Notes under the pieces: generated by a model
The model's input: only the letters and a program-made list of their open reading frames with translations
Databases searched by the model: none
What the model was told of the DNA's origin: nothing
Made by a program: the position numbers and the translations under genes
Origin: Candidatus Chlorohelix allophototropha
Lineage (GTDB): Bacteria; Chloroflexota; Chloroflexia; Chloroheliales; Chloroheliaceae
Direction of reading: 5' to 3'
Assembly: GCF_030389965.1 (NCBI RefSeq)
Contig: NZ_CP128400.1
Coordinates: 1,798,001 to 1,862,000, forward strand
Length of the DNA: 64,000 bases
In this document: positions 59,829 to 64,000 of the stretch, in pieces
Layout: every line of letters starts with the position of its first letter
Position numbering within the stretch: position 1 is the stretch's first letter

Positions 59829-62800
59829 ATGAAAGATAGCGTCACAGAACATAAGCTGAGCCAGCACGAAGAAGAATTAGAACGCCTACGTGCCAAAGTA
59901 GCCGAACTGGAACAAACCGAACGTGCGTTGCTTGAACGCGAAGCTGAACTCCGGCAAACCAACCAGTTTTTGAATACCATCATCAATAATTTACCTATAT
60001 TTGTCTATGCACATGACCAAAATGGGAATATCTCAATAGCAAAAGGCAAAGGGTTAGAACAGTTAAACCTGAAGACAGAAGACTTAAAAGGCAAAGCCAT
60101 CTATGAGATGCACGGCGCTACAGAAACAGAGTTGGTAAGGGATATTTTACAACGCTTCATGCTGGGTAACGATAAAGAAATCATAAGGATGCGCAATGGC
60201 TGGTACGAATTTCATGGGAATGCCCTGAAGGATGAGCAGGGAAATGTCATCGGCGGGGTGGGTGCGGCAATTGACATCACCGAACGCAAACAACTGGAAG
60301 AAGCCTTAAAGCACAAAAACGAGCAGTTTGACCTCGCCCTCAAAGCGGCAAAGGCAGGGGTTTGGGAATTTCAACTCCCTTCGCTTGAAATAAGCTGGTC
60401 AGATTATTTGTATGAACTCTACGGCACTACTCGCGAAGAATTTGAAGCAAGCGGGAGTAGTCCTAGTGACTTCACCCCGCCGGAAGACTACCAGCGAACA
60501 AAGCTAATCTATGAAAAGTCGGTTGCAAATCACGAGGATTTTCAGGCAGATTATCAGATCAGGTGGAAAGACGGCTCAATCCACTGGCTTGAATCGAGCG
60601 GGTGCTGCTTTTACGATAAAAATGGAATACCCACCAAGGTAGTAGGTATCACCTACGATATAACCAAACGCAAACAATCAGAAATTGCCTTGCAAGAGAG
60701 CGAGGAACGTTTCCGGCTTGTCGCGGATAATTCCAACGATGTTATCTGGACGATGAATAGTAAAGGACAGTTTACTTATGTAAGCCCTTCCGTGCTACAA
60801 CTCAGAGGCTATACCCCAGAAGAGGTTTTGCGACAAACCATAGATGAAGCCCTAACCCCAGAATCTGCCAAAATTGCTCAGCAAGGTGTAATAGAATCTA
60901 TCAAGTTGGCGCAAGAAGGCAAAATTAAGAAAGGATTAAATAAATTAGAGCAACCTTGCAAAGATGGCAGCACCGTTTGGACAGAGGCTTCAACCAGCAT
61001 AATGTATGACACAGAAGGTAATTTTAAGGGGATTCTAGGTATCACCCGTGATATTACCGAACGCTTAAAAGCCGAAGAGGCATTGCGTAAATCGGAAGAA
61101 AAATTCTCCAAAATCTTTAATGCCAGCCCTATGCCGATAACTATCTCAACGCTAGAAGATGGGCTTCTCCTAGACGCTAATCAAAAATCCCTTGAGTTTT
61201 TCGGATACGCCAAAGAGGAATTTGTCGAACATACCGTCAGTGAACTAGGTATTTGGGTTAATCCTGAACTCCGAAGCAAGGTAGTACAACTAGTAGAAAA
61301 ACAAGGTTATTTTTATCATCTTGACAATGATTACCGCACTAAAAGCGGCGAAATTCGCAATACTATTGCTTTTTTCGATCTAATTGAACTAGATGGCAAA
61401 ATAAGAGTGCTGTCGATTCTGAATGACATCACCGAACGCAAACAAGTAGAAAAGGCGTTGCGTAAATCGGAAGAGAAATTTTCCAAAATCTTCGATTGCA
61501 GCCCGGTTGCAACAATAATCACCAATCCTGAAGATGGAGAAATACTAGATATTAACCCTAGCGCACTCCAACTTTTCGGCTTCACCCGCGAAGAATGTAT
61601 CGGGCGAACTTCAGAAGAGCTTGCAGTTTGGGCGCAACCTGAGCTAAGAGTGCAGGTTGGTAATATTTTGGTTAATCGGGGCTATCTCCGCCAATTTGAA
61701 AATACCTACCGAATTAAAAGCGGTGAAATCCGCCATGTACTGGCTTATTATGAACTGATAGAGCTAGGGGGTGTTAGGCGGGTTTTGTCCCTCATTAACG
61801 ATATAACCGAAATAAAAACGGCGCAAGAAGAGCGCCAAAAAAGCGATGAGCGTTTCAGAGTTGTTTTTGAAAATGCGTCGGTAGGTATCACAATTTCAGA
61901 TTTGAATCGCAAATTTTTAGATACTAACCAGCGTTTCTGCGATATAACCGGCTACAGCGCACAAGAAATACTCAATATGAGTACCGAGGAACTAACCGTT
62001 GCGGAAGATTATGAAGTAGAAAAAAAATATATCGAACAAGTGCAAAACGGTGAAAGCTTCAACTACAGCCTTGAAAAGCGCTATATTCGCAAGGATGGCT
62101 CGCCCGTTTGGGTTTTTGTCAGTGTAACATTAATAGCCGGCTTTAACGGTTCACCCGACTACAACATAGCGATAATTGATGATATAGATGCACGTAAGAA
62201 AGCCACAGAAGCCTTACACCTTAGTGAAGCACGCTTAGCATTAATCTATGATAATACTTCCGATGCAATGGCTTTAATTGAGGTTAACGGCGATCAACCC
62301 GGACGCATACTCAGTGTAAACAAAAGTTATATCAAGGCGCTTAGGAGTCTTAACCTTGATGTAACTGAAGCAGATATTGTCGGGCAAAACCTAGCATCAT
62401 TTTTCTCCCAAGTGCTTAGTATAAACGAGGAAGAAAATGAAAGCGAAATCCAACAGTATCGTCAGGTTATACGCGCTAAAAAGCCGCTATTATACGAACA
62501 TTATAATCAGCTAGGTAATAGCCAATACTACGGCGAAGCGCAGTTAGTGCCTGTTCTAGACGAAATGGGGGAATGTCGCTTCTTACTATGGTCTTCCCAT
62601 GATATTACCGAAAAGCGGTTGGCGGAACAAGCCCGGCGCGAAAGTGAAGTACGCTTATCGCTGATTTTAAGTAACACCTCGGATATGATTGAACTGTATG
62701 AAGTTAAGGATGGCATTCCAGACGCTATTGTTTTTGTTAATCAGAGCATTTTAAAGGTAATTCACAGTGTCGAACCTCAAGTTACCATAGAGGATATTAT

Positions 62801-64000
62801 CGGCAAGGATTGGAAAGTTCTACACTATGCTTCGGGTGTAGGGGTTGACTATATTGAAAATGAGTTGGGGCATTTCCGCCAAGCAATTGAGTCGCGCAAA
62901 CCCCACCAATACGAATATTCATTGAAACCGTTAGGGCAAACTTTATACGGGGAAGCCACCATCGTACCAGTGCTGGATGAGAGCGGTAATTGCCGCTATG
63001 TGTTGCGTTCTGCCCGTGACATTACCGAGCGAAAGAAAGCCGAGCTTGCGCTACGTCAACGAGAGCAAGAGTATAAAGCGCTGGTCGAAAATTCGCCCGA
63101 TATTATCGCACGTCTGGATACACAGGGTTTATATCTTTATGTAAACCCGGCTAGTGAACCGATTATAAATCGTCCCGCCGAAACGCTATTAGGTACTGGC
63201 GTTGCAGAACAGGCTTTTAGTCCGAACGATAAAGAAATAATTTACAATGCCATTAATTCTACCCTCGAAACCGGCAAAGAAGCGGTAGTAGAGTTTTCCT
63301 ATCCTTCTCCCACCAAAGGCGAAGTATATTACCAAGCGCGAATAGTGCCAGAATATAACGAAGCAGGAGAGATTGTTTCGGTACTTACTATCGCTCGCGA
63401 TATAACCAGCCTAAAAGAAGCCCAAATTGCGCTTGTGAAAAGCCAAGAAGCGCTCTTTCAGGCGCAAAAACTGGAGTCGGTGGGACGGTTGGCGGGAGGA
63501 ATAGCGCATGACTTTAACAACATCCTGACAGCGATCATCGGCTACGCAAATCTGTTGAGCATTACCTTACCAGAAAACAATTCAAACCGTAGCAATTTGC
63601 TTGAAATCGAAAATGCCGCAAATAGAGCGGCTTCTCTGACACGCCAATTGCTGGCTTTCAGTCGTCGCCAAATGCTTCAGCCTAAATTAATGGATTTGAA
63701 CGCTATAATCCAAGAACTGGATCGGATGTTGCGGCGCCTGATTGGCGAAGATATTATTTTGATTGAGAATCTTGACCCAGATTTGGGCAGAATAAAAGCC
63801 GACCCGGTTCAAATAGAACAGGTCATCCTGAATTTGGTGGTCAATGCCAGAGATGCAATGTTAAATGGCGGAAAACTAGTGTTAGAAACCAGCAATATCG
63901 AAGTTGACGCAACGCTGACAGAGCTTCATAGCGAATTAAAGCAAGGACCTTATGTGCTGATTACCGTAACTGATAACGGAATTGGCATGGATAAGGAGGT
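59829..64000 (+). CDS. Multi-PAS sensor histidine kinase (3' end outside window)
   Basis: Open from the ATG at 59829 to the window edge, 1390 residues so far; no stop is reached. No membrane segment. An N-terminal coiled coil (5-40) is followed by nine PAS-like modules, each ending near a DITxR-type linker: about 48-148, 155-276, 290-408, 415-532, 540-657, 665-784, 790-924, 930-1063 and 1070-1190. Modules 4 and 5 are close repeats, as are 7 and 8. The HisKA H-box GGIAHDFNN places phosphoacceptor His1227. The HATPase N-box NLVVNARDAM and G-box DNGIGMD follow. A receiver domain often ends such proteins and may lie beyond the edge. The start lacks a clear ribosome site. Confidence 0.88.
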   Translation, partial: MKDSVTEHKLSQHEEELERLRAKVAELEQTERALLEREAELRQTNQFLNTIINNLPIFVYAHDQNGNISIAKGKGLEQLNLKTEDLKGKAIYEMHGATETELVRDILQRFMLGNDKEIIRMRNGWYEFHGNALKDEQGNVIGGVGAAIDITERKQLEEALKHKNEQFDLALKAAKAGVWEFQLPSLEISWSDYLYELYGTTREEFEASGSSPSDFTPPEDYQRTKLIYEKSVANHEDFQADYQIRWKDGSIHWLESSGCCFYDKNGIPTKVVGITYDITKRKQSEIALQESEERFRLVADNSNDVIWTMNSKGQFTYVSPSVLQLRGYTPEEVLRQTIDEALTPESAKIAQQGVIESIKLAQEGKIKKGLNKLEQPCKDGSTVWTEASTSIMYDTEGNFKGILGITRDITERLKAEEALRKSEEKFSKIFNASPMPITISTLEDGLLLDANQKSLEFFGYAKEEFVEHTVSELGIWVNPELRSKVVQLVEKQGYFYHLDNDYRTKSGEIRNTIAFFDLIELDGKIRVLSILNDITERKQVEKALRKSEEKFSKIFDCSPVATIITNPEDGEILDINPSALQLFGFTREECIGRTSEELAVWAQPELRVQVGNILVNRGYLRQFENTYRIKSGEIRHVLAYYELIELGGVRRVLSLINDITEIKTAQEERQKSDERFRVVFENASVGITISDLNRKFLDTNQRFCDITGYSAQEILNMSTEELTVAEDYEVEKKYIEQVQNGESFNYSLEKRYIRKDGSPVWVFVSVTLIAGFNGSPDYNIAIIDDIDARKKATEALHLSEARLALIYDNTSDAMALIEVNGDQPGRILSVNKSYIKALRSLNLDVTEADIVGQNLASFFSQVLSINEEENESEIQQYRQVIRAKKPLLYEHYNQLGNSQYYGEAQLVPVLDEMGECRFLLWSSHDITEKRLAEQARRESEVRLSLILSNTSDMIELYEVKDGIPDAIVFVNQSILKVIHSVEPQVTIEDIIGKDWKVLHYASGVGVDYIENELGHFRQAIESRKPHQYEYSLKPLGQTLYGEATIVPVLDESGNCRYVLRSARDITERKKAELALRQREQEYKALVENSPDIIARLDTQGLYLYVNPASEPIINRPAETLLGTGVAEQAFSPNDKEIIYNAINSTLETGKEAVVEFSYPSPTKGEVYYQARIVPEYNEAGEIVSVLTIARDITSLKEAQIALVKSQEALFQAQKLESVGRLAGGIAHDFNNILTAIIGYANLLSITLPENNSNRSNLLEIENAANRAASLTRQLLAFSRRQMLQPKLMDLNAIIQELDRMLRRLIGEDIILIENLDPDLGRIKADPVQIEQVILNLVVNARDAMLNGGKLVLETSNIEVDATLTELHSELKQGPYVLITVTDNGIGMDKE

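Noticed and set aside
1-64000. CRISPR arrays, tRNA or rRNA genes, phage genes
   Set aside because: No regularly spaced repeats, tRNA T-loop patterns or phage structural genes were noticed on reading both strands. A tRNAscan or covariance search would settle it.

Overview
The window is a gene-dense stretch of a bacterial chromosome, about half G+C, with genes on both strands and many tight or overlapping pairs (ATGA, TAATG and TTGA junctions). Several traits suggest a Chloroflexota-like bacterium: a tad-type CpaF ATPase paired with a winged-helix AAA ATPase, many GT4 glycosyltransferases, a CXXXY-type CcmE, abundant two-component proteins, and high-copy G-rich intergenic repeats. This placement is inferred from gene content only. 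I saw no tRNA, rRNA, CRISPR array or complete transposase.

Layout. 1-3.4 kb: L-lactate dehydrogenase, a NarL-type sensor/regulator pair and 3-methyladenine glycosylase. 3.6-6.6 kb: AAA ATPase plus CpaF. 6.6-13.8 kb: MarR regulators, an MFS transporter, a CopC-CopD copper protein, a TrmB-like regulator, an SGNH hydrolase and LarB. 14-21 kb: HD-GYP regulator, MMPL exporter, MtaB tRNA methylthiotransferase, two small membrane proteins and a TipA-like MerR regulator. 21-34 kb: a dienoyl-CoA reductase-like SDR, a GT-C-like membrane protein, GalT and two glycosyltransferases, Rieske protein, IlvE, Lgt, an M50-like protease and another glycosyltransferase. 34-41 kb: ANTAR regulator, then a minus-strand cytochrome c maturation cluster ccmE-F-(zinc ribbon)-A-B-C-D. 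41-47 kb: ArgS and a polyhydroxyalkanoate-like group (phasin-like protein, PhaB-like reductase, SCP2 protein, lipase-like hydrolase). 47-52 kb: two hybrid sensor kinases, a lipoprotein esterase and a glycosyltransferase. 52.5-54.3 kb: an A+T-rich island with a small unknown gene and two tandem copies of an unknown gene. 54.5-59.4 kb: pgk, tpiA, a zinc-ribbon membrane protein, a cupin and a DapA-like lyase. 59.8 kb to the end: a kinase with nine PAS-like modules that runs off the window.

The strongest non-genic signal is a family of six G-rich elements of 113-266 bp with about 11-bp terminal inverted repeats (GTAACTATTCA / TGAATAGTTAC). Three have perfect 8-bp target duplications and two have 7/8 matches. 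The GTAA ends and 8-bp duplications fit the IS66 family, so I read them as IS66-type MITEs. Four of the six sit within a few bases of a stop codon. Other leads are a System I*-like cytochrome c maturation cluster, a tandem duplicated unknown gene behind a hairpin that sequesters a ribosome-binding site, a divergent promoter pair around an 18-bp dyad with a predicted leaderless transcript, and an ArgS lacking both histidines of its HIGH motif.
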